From Hippasteria phrygiana (lineage: Eukaryota > Echinodermata > Asteroidea > Valvatida > Goniasteridae): a stretch of DNA of 64,000 bases. Shown here one piece after another: positions 32,855 to 44,300 of this stretch. Position 1 is the first letter of the stretch; each line of letters starts with the position of its first letter. The DNA lies in assembly GCA_037893225.1 (NCBI GenBank), contig JAZGUH010000271.1, positions 744,001-808,000 on the forward strand, written 5' to 3'. Below the pieces are notes generated by a model, which did no database searches, had not been told where the DNA came from, and worked only from the letters and a program-made list of their open reading frames with translations. The position numbers and the translations under genes are program-made.

Positions 32855-33803
32855 TAGTCTTGGTTCCAAGACGTCCTAAGCGGTGCGACGTATAGCGCGC
32901 ACGGCCGGCCGACAGCGCCCTCTCGCTACACACACACACGCCAAGGCCTAATCGCTAAGACCGTCTTAGGAATTTCGCAACTGTGTGGCATTTGCATGCG
33001 CGTGTGACGTAGCTGCATTATCGCATGTAAATAGCTAACACTCACTAGTCTAGTTTCTGTACTCACGTCGGGTTTACGTGTACGTACGTATGAACGTGCA
33101 GCGCAGTACCAAGCCATTCGTTGTTTGTTGGAAACAATTTCTGACCGCGTGGACTAAGCGATCGATTTTACAGCAAAAAAACTGGACTTTGGAAAGTTAA
33201 AAAGTCATCAGATCAGTGCCATTTATCAATTTGTACGTGGCCATGATTTGTTTGTTAATTTACCAACGGGATTTGGCAAGAGTGTAATTTTTCAAGCTGC
33301 TCCATTGGTCTTAGATTTCTTGAACAAAGCATGGAGGTGTTTCCTACCTCCATGAACGAAGTAACCGAATGCAAACAGGAGAAAGCGCTGATTATTGTCG
33401 TCGTGCGATTGAAAGCTCTGGCCGTTGATCAGTTACATCGTGCTGAACATCTGGGACTGAAATTGGCAGAGATAACGTCTGATATTCCAGATCACATTTT
33501 TGGAACAATCCGAAGATTTCTCAATCCTGTTTGCGAGTCCAGAATCACTCTGCTCATAGATCAGAACGTTAACTGACTAGTAAGTTATTACTTAAACATG
33601 AGTTTCCTCCAGTGCGCAAGCGCGATTATTCGTTTGACCCGCCTGTTAAATATTGCATAAGCAGGTCGCGCACGCTCCCTTGCGAAATGCCCAAGACGTT
33701 CTTAGCGATTTGGCCTTGGCGTGTGTGTGTGTGTGTAGCTAGAGGGCACTGCCGTGCGCGCTGTACATCGCACCGCGCTAAGGACGTCTTGGAACCAAGA
33801 CTA
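32855..33803. mobile_element. 949-bp TIR element carrying a helicase fragment
   Basis: The ends are TAGTCTTGGTTCCAAGACG and its inverse CGTCTTGGAACCAAGACTA. The similarity continues inward for about 120 bases on each side (CCTAAGCGGTGCGA, GCGCGCACGGC, a CACACACA run, CCAAGGCCTAATCGCTAAGA, CGAAATTCC in one arm and their inverses in the other). The insertion is proven by comparison with the uninterrupted paralogue at 34328-34564, where AAAACTC runs directly into TGGCCCTAGGTATG. The interior encodes a broken helicase segment (separate entry). No transposase is seen, so the copy is non-autonomous or internally deleted. The target duplication is obscured by divergence. Superfamily unassigned; Academ-type elements are one known group with helicase sequence, but that is only a suggestion. 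Confidence 0.88.
33158..33576 (+). pseudogene. RecQ-like (SF2) helicase fragment inside the TIR element
   Basis: Frame 1 (33158-33355) reads AIDFTAKKLDFGKLKSHQIS, then AIYQFVRGHDLFVNLPTGFG, then KSVIFQAAPLVLDFLNKAWR before a stop. KSHQISAI is the Gln-containing motif 0 position and LPTGFGKS is the Walker A (motif I) of RecQ-like DNA helicases. Frame 2 (33331-33576) reads KALIIVVVRLKALAVDQLHR, then AEHLGLKLAEITSD, matching motif Ia (IVVSPLxALxxDQ in the family, with SP apparently changed to VR). The two frames differ by one base step, so a frameshift separates them. DEAH/DExx and later motifs are absent. About 130 residues of a domain that is normally over 300 remain. It cannot be a working helicase; it shows that the parent element carried or captured one. 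Confidence 0.8.
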
Positions 33804-33905
33804 GCCCTAGGTATGTAATTGTGTAGTAGGCCTGGGCAATAAGGGAAACAAAATATTTGTCAAACAATCCACAATGGAAACTGAATAGGTACATTTGAAT
33901 ACATT

Positions 33906-34319
33906 TTCAAAGTGAACAAAGAAACTGGCAGGAGCGGGATTCCAACCTGCGACCTCCGGGTTACCGTACCGGCGCTCTACCAACTGAGCTATGTTGCCCT
34001 AAGTTGGTGGGCTCCCAAATTGTCAGTATCTTTGTTCGGGTGGGCGCTAGTCAGAAGTCATAAACCCAGAATGCCGTATATCCAGGGATCACACCCAATT
34101 TTACGGTACAACCTGGGAAGCGACATTGTGGAGATCACTCAATGAGGATACGACTTTTTAACTTATAATTCTGACTAGCACCCACCCGAACAAAGATACT
34201 GACAATTTGGGAGAACGCCAACCTAGGGCATGATAGCTCAGTTGGTAGAGCGCCGGTACGGTAACCCGGAGGTCGCAGATTCGAATCCAGCTCCTGGCAG
34301 TTTCTTTGTTCACTTTGAA
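33906..34319. mobile_element. fold-back element with tRNA-like sequence in both arms
   Basis: The arms 33906-34056 and 34169-34319 are inverse copies with a 112-base centre. Each arm contains a tRNA-like Pol III promoter. On the minus strand at 33932-34001 TAGCTCAGTTGGTAGAGCGC is the A box and CGCAGGTTGGAATCCCGC the B-box region. On the plus strand at 34224-34297 TAGCTCAGTTGGTAGAGCGC is the A box and GATTCGAATCC the B box. Both would direct transcription outward. The outer ends read TTTCTTTGTTCACTTTGAA. The centre (AGTCATAAACCCAGAATGCC, GATCACTCAATGAGG) is shared with the copy at 24925-25140. A perfect tRNA cloverleaf is not formed, so these are tRNA-derived and not tRNA genes. Confidence 0.88.
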
Positions 34320-34327
34320 GAGAAAAA

Positions 34328-34564
34328 AATTGATTGTTGCTTTTTTGGCAGTGTTTATGTGAAATGGACAAATATACAGCAAGATCTGCAATGCAATGAT
34401 TTGCAATGCAATGATTTGTAATTTGTATTCCTCTCTTGATCTGTTTGTCGCATGATCTAGATGCCTCCGAATAATATAGAATTGCTCATTTTTATAGTTA
34501 TTTATAAAAACTGAGTTAAAACTCTGGCCCTAGGTATGTAATTGTGTAGTAGGCCTGGGCAATA
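34328..34564 (+). repeat. segmental duplicate, copy 2 (uninterrupted, empty site)
   Basis: The same sequence as 32645-32854 joined to 33804-33843, without the 949-base TIR element: ...GAGTTAAAACTC/TGGCCCTAGGTATG..., ending GTAGTAGGCCTGGGCAATAA. It serves as the pre-insertion allele of the paralogous site. Confidence 0.9.
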
Positions 34565-35252
34565 AAAAAAATAGAAATAAAAAATAAAGAAATCCTTGCC
34601 AGCTCATTAAGTATGCAGGTCATATTCAAATAGTGGAAGGTCACTGGGCATGTCTGATGCTTGTAGCAAAGCCTGCCTTTTGCAGGACAGCATTTTTCAA
34701 CCATCAGTGATACGAGCTATTGATAAGGATATGAAAAAAGGTTTTTTGGGGGATGGTGCTGGGTTCAGAAATATAAATCAAAACAACAAAGGAACAATAG
34801 AAATCGTGGGTGGTGCTTTTTTTCGTTTGTTTGTTTTTGGTTTTTTGTTTGGGGCGGGGACAAATTAGGCATGCAAGGTCATATTCAAATAGTTGTAAAA
34901 GTGTACAGCCTAAAAGGTGCTTAGTTTTCATAAGTCAAACGTGAATAAAAATGGCTTGATTTAGTTATCTGTAAGCAGTGGACAACAGTAACAAGTTCCA
35001 GTAATTGATCTACATTTCTCACTAATTTGTGTCTATTAAATTGTGTAGACCAAGCAACCAATAAAGACTTCATTTTTAAAATCTTATATTTGTATTTTCT
35101 TATATGTTTTACGTGCAACAATTCAGAAACTTTTAATTGCTGTTTGTTCAACAAATTTAACTTAACATTTTAGATGTATGTTCATGCTTTATGGGTATAT
35201 TTGCTTTGAAAAAGAAATGTTTTTAATTGAAGCGGTAGTTGGCATTAGTTAT
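34565..35252. other. unique AT-rich DNA, no gene seen
   Basis: A GCATG(T)C...AGGTCATATTCAAATAGT motif occurs twice (about 34613 and 34870). No exon or RNA was recognised. Confidence 0.4.
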
Positions 35253-38200
35253 GAGTCTGCGCATATATCCGTGAAGACCTAGTTTTCAACAGAAGACAAG
35301 ATCTCGAAGCAGACGATGTTGAATCAACTTGGTTGGAAATCTTTCTCCCAAAGACTAAAGCGATCCTTGTAGGAATCGGGTATAGACCGCCGAAACAAAA
35401 TAACTTTTTTGAACGACAAATACAGTTATTTTCGAACACCGATATATTTACCAATTTGGAATGCTTCTTTTTGGGAGATTTCAATGTCGACCTGCTGGAC
35501 AGAAATAGAGTTACTCCCCTAGTGACTTCAGTTAATGAATGGGCGGATACACTTGGCTTCACACAATTGATAATTGAACCCACCAGATTAACAGATAAAT
35601 GTAGCACTCTATTGGACCTTATCTTTGTTTCTGATAAATCTAAAATTTCTCAGTCAGGGGTTTTTAATACAGGTCTTAGTGACCATTGTATGATTTACTG
35701 TACACGTAAAACCCAAAAACGTCAGGTAGATAATCACAAGACAATAAATATTAGATGTACTAAAAATTATAACACTGACGACTATAATCAGCAACTCGAA
35801 GATGTTGACTGGTCAGAATTATATAATTGTACTGAAGTTGATCTAGCTTGGGATAAGTTTAATAAAGTGTTCTTGAATGTCTTTGATACCTTGGCCCCAT
35901 TTAGAAAAATCAGAATCAAAGCTCGATCTGATCCTTGGATTAATGCCGACATCTTAAGACTCCTCAGAGAAAGAGATAGAGCTTTTAAAATATTCAGAAA
36001 GAACAAAAATGATAAATCATATAAAACCTTCTGCGTACTGCGGAATAAGGTTCAGACTCTCATTAAAAAAGCTAAAAAAGATTATTTCAAAACTAAAATC
36101 GAAGAAAACAAACGTAATACGAAAGGTCTCTGGAAAAACCTGAAATCACTTGGTTTCTCGGACAAAAATCAAACGAGATCCAAAATTGGATTAAATATTA
36201 ATGGAAAGACCTGCTATGAAGAAGAACTGGTTGCCGACACATTTAATGAGTATTTTACCTCAGTCGCTGAAAAATTGGCCAGCAACTTGCCCATAGCTCA
36301 AAACATATTTAATAAACAGTCTGTTTTTAAGTTTTATTCCGATAAAGGACTCCTGCCAAATAGTTTTCAATTACATTCAGTGGACAATGATATTGTTTTT
36401 AATCATTTACAATCCTTAAACCCTCACAAGAGCACAGGCATGGATGGTATCCCAGCCAGGTTTATACGTGACTGTGCAGGTACAATTCGTTCTGTCGTCA
36501 CCCACCTCATTAATCTTTCTATAACCAACGATACCTTTCCGGCCTTGCTCAAAACTGCCAAAATTATTCCTTTATTTAAAAAACACAATAAATTCGAAGC
36601 TGGTAACTACCGACCGATTTCTATTCTCTGTACTCTTAGTAAGGTTTTAGAGAAAGTAGTATATGAACAGGTTGAGGAATACTATATTTCTAAAAACATC
36701 TTGTACGAATTTCAATCAGGTTTTAGATCCCGACATTCTACTGAAACCGCCCTGATCCACCTTACAGACTTTATTAGGTCCGAATCGAATAGAGGTAATT
36801 ATGTGGGGGCGATTATATTAGACCTTCAAAAAGCCTTCGATTCTGTTAACCATGAAATTATTGCATATAAATTAACTTCTATGGGGTTTACAGACAATAC
36901 AGTAGACTGGTTTAAATCTTACCTTTCGCATAGACCACAGGTAGTTGAAATAAACAATATTAGATCAGGAGAACTTAATCTAGCCTGTGGTGTTCCACAG
37001 GGCTCGATTTTAGGACCACTATTGTTTTTGTCATATATCAACGATATGCCATGTTCTGTAAACTGTAAACTGCAGCTATATGCAGATGACGCTATGTTAA
37101 TAGCTATAGACAAAAATGCTAACAATGTAGAACAGAAACTCACCGTAGAACTCACAAAGGTTAACCACTGGCTTATAGATAACAGGCTTTCACTCCATCT
37201 AGGAAAAACTCATTCCATATTATTTGCTAATAAGAGGAACTTGCGTAACAAAAATTTTCTCGACATAACATACAATGGCATTGATATTAAAAGAGCCAAA
37301 TCAGTCAACTATCTTGGCCTTGATCTAGAACAGGATTTGAACGGTAGCTTATTTGCGCAACACATAATTAAGAAAGCTAACTCTAGACTCAAATTTTTGT
37401 TCCGGCATCAAAATTGTTTAAGTAAAAAAGCAAGGAAAATTTTGTGTACGGCCTTAATATCCTGCCATTTTGATTATTGTTGCTGTTCCTGGTATTCTTC
37501 ATTGTCACAAAAATTCAAAAACAAACTTCAAATCTGCCAAAATAAAACAATTCGCTTTATTAACAATCTTCCTACAAGATCCCATATTGGTTACAAAGAA
37601 TTCCATGAAACAGGATGGCTTGATATTCACCATAGAGTAGAGTTTCTCAAAGCTAATCATGTTCATAACATTTTTCATCAAAAATCTCCCAATTATCTCA
37701 AAAACAATTTTACCTATATTAAAGATGTTCACCACTACCCAACAAGATCTAGTCAATTTAATTTGTTTGTACCACACATTAAAGGAACAGAAATTAACTC
37801 TTTTTTCTACATGGAATTAAATTATGGAATTCACTACCATCCGACCTGAAACTGTATGAAAGGAAAACCTTGTTCAAAACCAACCTTAAAGGATTTCTTT
37901 TCAACAAAATTCAAACTGCTGAATCTAGTTAAAGAAGTCAACATAACTCAGGAGGCATGGGAAGGTTATGTAAATGTTCCTATTATAAAGTGCAATATAA
38001 GATTTTTGATGGTTTTTAAGCAAAATTGAATTTAGCATATTTTAGTGGTTTTTTTATCTTAAATGTCTTTTTCTCAGCATGTTGTAATATTAGTTTTTAA
38101 GTGGGAAGGTTACGTAATTTAAAAATTTTAATATATTTTTAAGATTATAAGAATTATAAAAGGTAAAGGGTATTTTTTTGGGACCGCAATGGAAATAAGT

Positions 38201-38350
38201 TTTTTTAAAACTTTTTACGTTATCCCTGCTTTTTCCACAGTATGGGGGACTCTGTTTAACTTTGTATTTATAGTTTTAGATAATTAACTAATTTATATTA
38301 TTTCTATATGTGGAAATTGCGAATAAATCAAATCAAATCAAATCAAATGA
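35253..38350 (+). mobile_element. 5'-truncated CR1/L2-group LINE
   Basis: The element begins inside its endonuclease domain (the first sense codons VCAYIREDLVFNRRQDLEAD follow a stop at 35252-35254), runs through the reverse transcriptase, and ends in a ~400-base AT-rich 3' tail closing with (AATCA)n at about 38325-38350. Short tandem repeats instead of poly-A at the 3' end are usual for CR1/L2-group LINEs. No target duplication was identified. Confidence 0.88.
35255..37932 (+). pseudogene. LINE ORF2: endonuclease-reverse transcriptase, truncated, one frameshift
   Basis: The frame is open from about 35255 to a premature stop at 37847-37849. Counting residues from 35333: the endonuclease half has GIGYRPPKQNNFF, FLGDFNVDLL (near 47, catalytic Asp/Asn) and GLSDHCMIY (near 117, catalytic Asp-His). 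The reverse transcriptase has KIIPLFKK..NYRPISIL, FQSGFRSRHSTETAL, IILDLQKAFDSVNH (near 494), CGVPQGSILGPLLF and LYADDAMLI (near 582, the YADD active site). The amino-terminal endonuclease with its first catalytic residues is missing. Near 37814-37816 one base is lost: after FFYM the correct frame continues IKLWNSLPSDLKLYERKTLF, then KTNLKGFLFNKIQTAESS, to TAA at 37930-37932. The enzyme nicks target DNA and copies its own RNA in place; this copy cannot do so. The CR1/L2 assignment is from motif style. Confidence 0.92.
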
Positions 38351-38677
38351 GATTTTTAATGAGCCATTCCACAGGAAAACTGACTGATGATAAATAGCAG
38401 ACTGAATAAGTTTCAATATTTGAATTAAGGAGCGGAACATTCTGGTATAAATGTATATCAACCTTATTTTTTGGTGCATAGCACATAATGTATTGTTTTG
38501 GGAAGGCCAAATCGGAGTTCACAGTGTAGTAAGTGCTTTCCTTTGTTCAAAATACACTTTCCTTCCGTATTTCATCAGAACCTTTTCAAAAGCAGCTTTG
38601 GTAGTTTCAATTTTCAGTTCTCAAGACTGGCGAACGCTTTTCTGTGTGCTATAAATTTCTAGAATACGTGTAATATA
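38351..38677. other. unique DNA between LINE and TIR element
   Basis: No gene was recognised; one chance 67-codon frame is present. Confidence 0.4.
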
Positions 38678-39494
38678 GGTTTTCCCAGCCAATTTTGCAA
38701 AATGTTCATTCATTTGGATACAAGGTTAATTCAATTCCGCCGAGATTTTGAGAATCGCTCTAAACACGCGTTTCATTTTGGCAACCAAAGCGTTCGATTC
38801 CATTTCAGTTCAATCAATTCAATGTTTGTGAAGAATGTTTATGTCCAATAGGATCTATTTACACGACTTCTTTATCGCTTTTAGAGGGCGAAACATTACA
38901 TTCGGTCAAATCCCCCTTCCCCACCAGTGACTATATCTGAGATCAAATTCATTTTGTGACAGACTTTGGACCTCAGTAGGTTCTCTGCATGGCCAAGCAT
39001 TGAGGGAGATAACTTTGTGCATGATCTCCAGAGTATCGGCAGTCTACAGATCAAATGCACAAGAAGGTTGCGATCGACATTTGAGGTTCGTCTATAATGG
39101 CCTCGTGCTACCATCACATACAGGTTGATTCAAATCAAATATCAAATAAAGAGTAAAATCTCATTTCAATTTCTGCTTGAATTTAGAAAAGTATGTATCA
39201 GGTTTACAATTCTGTTATGTAATCTGCTATTTTGAATGAAATAAACTTACTTTTGTTTGCACATTCACGAAAATGTATTCCCCAACTCGGCTGGAAATGG
39301 AATGCTTGCGTAAATGAATGCACAGGTAACATAAATGGCCGCCTGTTTCTCAAAACCGAATGCACGGACAATGAAAACGATTGAACTTTCGTTGAATTGA
39401 AACGGGATTAAAGACGTGCATTCAAATTCAGACAAAAATGAATGACCGAGTTTAAGAAGCGAATGAACATTTTATGAAATTGGCTGGGAAAACC
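38678..39494. mobile_element. 817-bp TIR element, TA duplication
   Basis: GGTTTTCCCAGCCAATTT then AAAATGTTCATTC at the left end is matched in inverse at the right end (GAATGAACATTTTATG, AAATTGGCTGGGAAAACC), with TA immediately outside both ends. Further in, TTCAGTTCAATCAATTC faces GAATTGAAACG in inverse. No transposase frame is present, so it is non-autonomous. Confidence 0.8.
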
Positions 39495-40555
39495 TATATT
39501 TTGGATATTATTTTCCGACTTGCATTAATTTGTTTTAATTTTTATCATTAACAATTTATATAATTAGCATTTTTAGCTATAGCACATGTAACTTTGATTT
39601 TGTTGTACGCCAATAAAGTGTTTTGATTCATTAAATTAATTCTTAGTCCTAACTAGTGACAATGTCTACATTATTCCTTGATTGAATTGTGATTTTTAGA
39701 TTACAAGCGCGAGTCCTCTCCCAAAAATTCTTGGAAATGTCTTTCTTTTCTAGTAAATTTCTTGAGCTACATGTACATTTGTACACTGTACTAGCCCTGT
39801 GGTCTAGCAGAATTTTCAAGCCCTTCTTACAGATATACTGTCTGTGCTCTTCTCAAGTTTCATGCCGATAAATAAGTGCTTTTTTCCTTTTCAACTGCTA
39901 CTTTTCCAGTGATACAAGGCTATTCAGTTTTTATTGAGACATGGAACAAAAGAATCCGCCCACATTTTAGTTATAAATTAATTACTTTATACAAAGGTTG
40001 AATTATTTGCAACTAGACAATAATTCAGTTTTGACATGGGCAATATGGCATGTCTTTTTTTGCATTAGAGTTTTGACAGCAACCATGATAGCCTTTTTGG
40101 GAAGGCTGCGGAGGCCTAAAATAGATCAAAAATAGTTTTGCATTTCCGAGAAGAAAAAACCCCAATCTGTTGAAGAACACTGACAGAATCTTTAAAACTG
40201 CTCATCTTACAAAATGATTTTCTGAAAGAATATTGGAAGGGGCTTAGATCGAGGGACGGCAAGATGCACAGGGTACAAGACGTCCCACACAACCCCTCTG
40301 GATTTCCTTACATTGATTATGCAGACTGCTTCCAAAGTCCCGGTGTGCCACATTGAAGAACCACATTTTAGGGGATGTCAATGTCATAGCAATCTGCCCA
40401 TCAGTATCCGTAGAAATTAGAAACAATGGCATCAAATAACGAGGTTAGCCTGCCTTAACTTTCATGGTAAATTCAACTGAAAGCTTAACATTAATTCATG
40501 CACTGTATTATATCACTAAATAGTCCATGGGCCAGAGGCCAAAAGTTCACTTATT
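39495..40555. other. unique DNA left of the large satellite
   Basis: No gene was recognised. The last bases before the array contain TAGTCCATGGGCCAG, faintly like the satellite's own AGTCCATTGTATAG. Confidence 0.4.
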
Positions 40556-41529
40556 GGTCTCGGCTAGTCCATTGTATAGCGTGTGCAGTTATGCGGGAAT
40601 GCAGACAAATCAGTTCGAAAAACTTACTCGCTTATCTCGGCCATCGTTCGGCTGAACGTGGGTCTGAGGAGCTGGAGATTGGTCTGGATGTTGCTGAGGA
40701 GTCACTCTTTTCAACAGTATCAAGATTGTGCGCAATTTCGTTCAACATCAGGTCAAAAAACGCAGTCATTTGGGGCCAAGTTGCGTTGTGGGGGTCTCGG
40801 CTAGTCCATTGTATAGCGTGTGCAGTTATGCGGGAATGCAGAAAAATCAGTTCAAAAAACTTACTCGCTTATCTCGGCCATCGTTCGGCTGAACGTGGGT
40901 CTGAGGAGCTGGAAATTGGTCTGGATGTTGCTGAGGAGTCACTCTTGTCAACAGTATCAAGATTGTGCGCAATTTCGTTCAACATCAGGTCGAAAAACGC
41001 AGTCATTTGGGGCCGAAGTTGCGTGTTGGGGGTCTCGGCTAGTCCATTGTATAGCGTGTGCAGTAATGCGGGAATGCAGACAAATCAGTTCGAAAAACTT
41101 ACTCGCTTATCTCGGCCATCGTTCGGCTGAACGTGGGTCTGAGGAGCTGGAGATTGGTCTGGATGTTGCTGAGGAGTCACGCTTTCCAACAGTATCAAGA
41201 CTGTGCGCAATTTCGTTCAACATCAGGTCGAAAAACGCAGTCATTTGGGGCCCAAGTTGCGTGTTGGGGGTCTCGGCTGGTCCATTGTATAGCGTGTGCA
41301 GTAATGCGGGAATGCAGACAAATCAGTTCGAAAATCTTACTCGCTTATCTCGGCCATCGTTCGGCTGAACGTGGGTCTGAGGAGCTGGAGATTGGTCTGG
41401 ATGTTGCTGAGGAGTCACTCTTTTCAACAGTATCAAGATTGTGCGCAATTTCGTTCAACATCAGGTCGAAAAACGCAGTCATTTGGGGCCGAAGTTGCGT
41501 GTTGGGGGTCTCGGCTAGTCCATTGTATA

Positions 41530-44300
41530 GCGTGTGCAGTAATGCGGGAATGCAGACAAATCAGTTCGAAAAACTTACTCGCTTATCTCGGCCATCGTTC
41601 GGCTGAACGTGGGTCTGAGGAGCTGGAGATTGGTCTGGATGTTGCTGAGGAGTCACGCTTTTCAACAGTATCAAGACTGTGCGCAATTTCGTTCAACATC
41701 AGGTCGAAAAACGCAGTCATTTGGGGCCCAAGTTGCGTGTTGGTGGTCTCGGCTGGTCCATTGTATAGCGTGTGCAGTAATGCGGGAATGCAGACAAATC
41801 AGTTCGAAAATCTTACTCGCTTATCTCGGCCATCGTTCGGCTGAACGTGGGTCTGAGGAGCTGGAAATTGGTCTGGATGTTGCTGAGGAGTCACTCTTTT
41901 CAACAGTATCACGATTGTGCACAATTTCGTTCAACATCAGGTGGAAAAACGCAGTAATTTGGGGCCCAAGTTGCGTGTTGGTGGTCTCGGCTAGTCCATT
42001 GTACAGCGTGTGCAGTTATCCGGGAATGCGGAAAAAACAGTTCGAAAAACTTACTCGCTTATCTCGGCCATCGTTCGGATGAACGTGCGTCTGAGGAGCT
42101 GGAAATTGGTCTGGATGTTGCTGAGGAGTCACTCTTTTCAACAGTATCACGATTGTGCACAATTTCGTTCAACATCAGGTGGAAAAACGCAGTAATTTGG
42201 GGCCCAAGTTGCGTGTTGGTGGTCTCGGCTAGTCCATTGTATAGCGTGTGCAGTTATGCGGGAATGCAGAACAATCAGTTCGAAAACCGTACTCGCTTAT
42301 CTCGGCCATCATTCGGCTTAACGTGGGTCTAAGGAGCTGGAGATTGGTCTGGATGTTGCTGAGGAGTCACTCTTTTCAACAGTATCAAGATTGTGCGCAA
42401 TTTCGTTCAACATCAGGTCGAAAAACGCAGTCATTTGGGGCCCAAGTTGCGTGTTGGGGGTATCGGCTAGTCCATTGTATAGCGTGTGCAGTTATCCGGG
42501 AATGCGGAAAAAACAGTTCGAAAAACTTCCTCGCTTATCTCGGGCATCATTTGGCTTAACGTGGATTTGAGGAGCTGAAGATTGGTCTGGATGTTGCTGA
42601 GGAGACACGCTTTCCAACCGTATCAAGTTTGTGCGCAATTTCGTTCAACATCAGGTCGAAAATCGCAGTCATTTGGGGCCCAAGTTGCGTGGTGGGGGTC
42701 TCGGCTAGTCCATTGTATAGCGTGTGCAGTTATGCGGGAATGCAGACAAATCAGTTCGAAAAACTTACTCGCTTATCTCGGCCATCGTTCGGCTGAACGT
42801 GGGTCTGAGGAGCTGGAAATTGGTCTGGATGTTGCTGAGGAGTCACTCTTGTCAACAGTATCAAGATTGTGCGCAATTTCGTTCAACATCAGGTCGAAAA
42901 TCGCAGTCATTTGGGGCCCAAGTTGCGTGGTGGGGGTCTCGGCTAGTCCATTGTATAGCGTGTGCAGTTATGCGGGAATGCAGACAAATCAGTTCGAAAA
43001 ACTTACTCGCTTATCTCGGCCATCGTTCGGCTGAACGTTGGTCTGAGGAGCTGGAAATTGGTCTGGATGTTGCTGAGGAGTCACTCTTGTCAACAGTATC
43101 AAGATTGTGCGCAATTTCGTTCAACATCAGGTCGAAAAACGCAGTCATTTGGGGCCGAAGTTGCGTGTTGGGGGTCTCGGCTAGTCCATTGTATAGCGTG
43201 TGCAGTAATGCGGGAATGCAGACAAATCAGTTCGAAAAACTTACTCGCTTATCTCGGCCATCGTTCGGCTGAACGTGGGTCTGAGGAGCTGGAGATTGGT
43301 CTGGATGTTGCTGAGGAGTCACGCTTTCCAACAGTATCAAGACTGTGCGCAATTTCGTTCAACATCTGGTCGAAAAAGGCAGTCATTTGGGGCCCAAGTT
43401 GCGTGGTGGGGGTCTCGGCTGGTCCATTGTATAGCGTGTGCAGTAATGCGGGAATGCAGACAAATCAGTTCAAAAATCTTACTCGCTTATCTCGGCCATC
43501 GTTCGGCTGAACGTGGGTCTGAGGAGCTGGAGATTGGTCTGTATGTTGCTGAGGAGTCACTCTTTTCAACAGTATCAAGATTGTGCGCAATTTCGTTCAA
43601 CATCAGGTCGAAAAACGCAGTCATTTGGGGCCCAAGTTGCGTGGTGGGGGTCTCGGCTAGTCCATTGTATAGCGTGTGCAGTTATCCGGGAATGCGGAAA
43701 AAACAGTTCGAAAAACTTCCTCGCTTATCTCGGGCATCATTTGGCTTAACGTGGATTTGAGGAGCTGAAGATTGGTCTGGATGTTGCTGAGGAGACACGC
43801 TTTCCAACCGTATCAAGTTTGTGCGCAATTTCGTTCAACATCAGGTCGAAAATCGCAGTCATTTGGGGCCCAAGTTGCGTGGTGGGGGTCTCGGCTAGTC
43901 CATTGTATAGCGTGTGCAGTTATGCGGGAATGCAGACAAATCAGTTCGAAAAACTTACTAGCTTATCTCGGCCATCTTTCGGCTGAACGTGGGTCTGAGG
44001 AGCTGGAGATTGGTCTGGATGTTGCTGAGGAGTCACTCTTTGCAACAGTATCAAGATTGTGCGCAATTTCGTTCAACATCAGGTCAAAAAACGCAGTCAT
44101 TTGGGGCCCAAGTTGCGTTGTGGGGGTCTCGGCTAGTCCATTGTATAGCGTGTGCAGTTATGCGGGAATGCAGAAAAATCAGTTCAACAAACTTACTCGC
44201 TTATCTCGGCCATCGTTCGGCTGAACGTGGGTCTGAGGAGCTGGAGATTGGTCTGGATGTTGCTGAGGAGTCACTATTTTCAACAGTATCAAGATTGTGC
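41530..44300 (+). repeat. higher-order block C, first copy (second at ~60.1-62.87 kb)
   Basis: The ordered series of monomer variants in this block is repeated 18,569 bases downstream (78 monomers) at about 60.1-62.87 kb. Shared private changes include TAACGTGGATTTGAGGAGCT, AACTTACTAGC and CATCTGGTCGAAAAAGGC. The match ends near 44.3 kb, where one copy reads AATTTAGTTC and the other AATTTCGTTC. Confidence 0.85.

Noticed and set aside
34224..34297. Functional tRNA gene
   Set aside because: A and B boxes are good, but the anticodon arm and acceptor stem do not form a proper cloverleaf and the sequence is repeated within a fold-back family.
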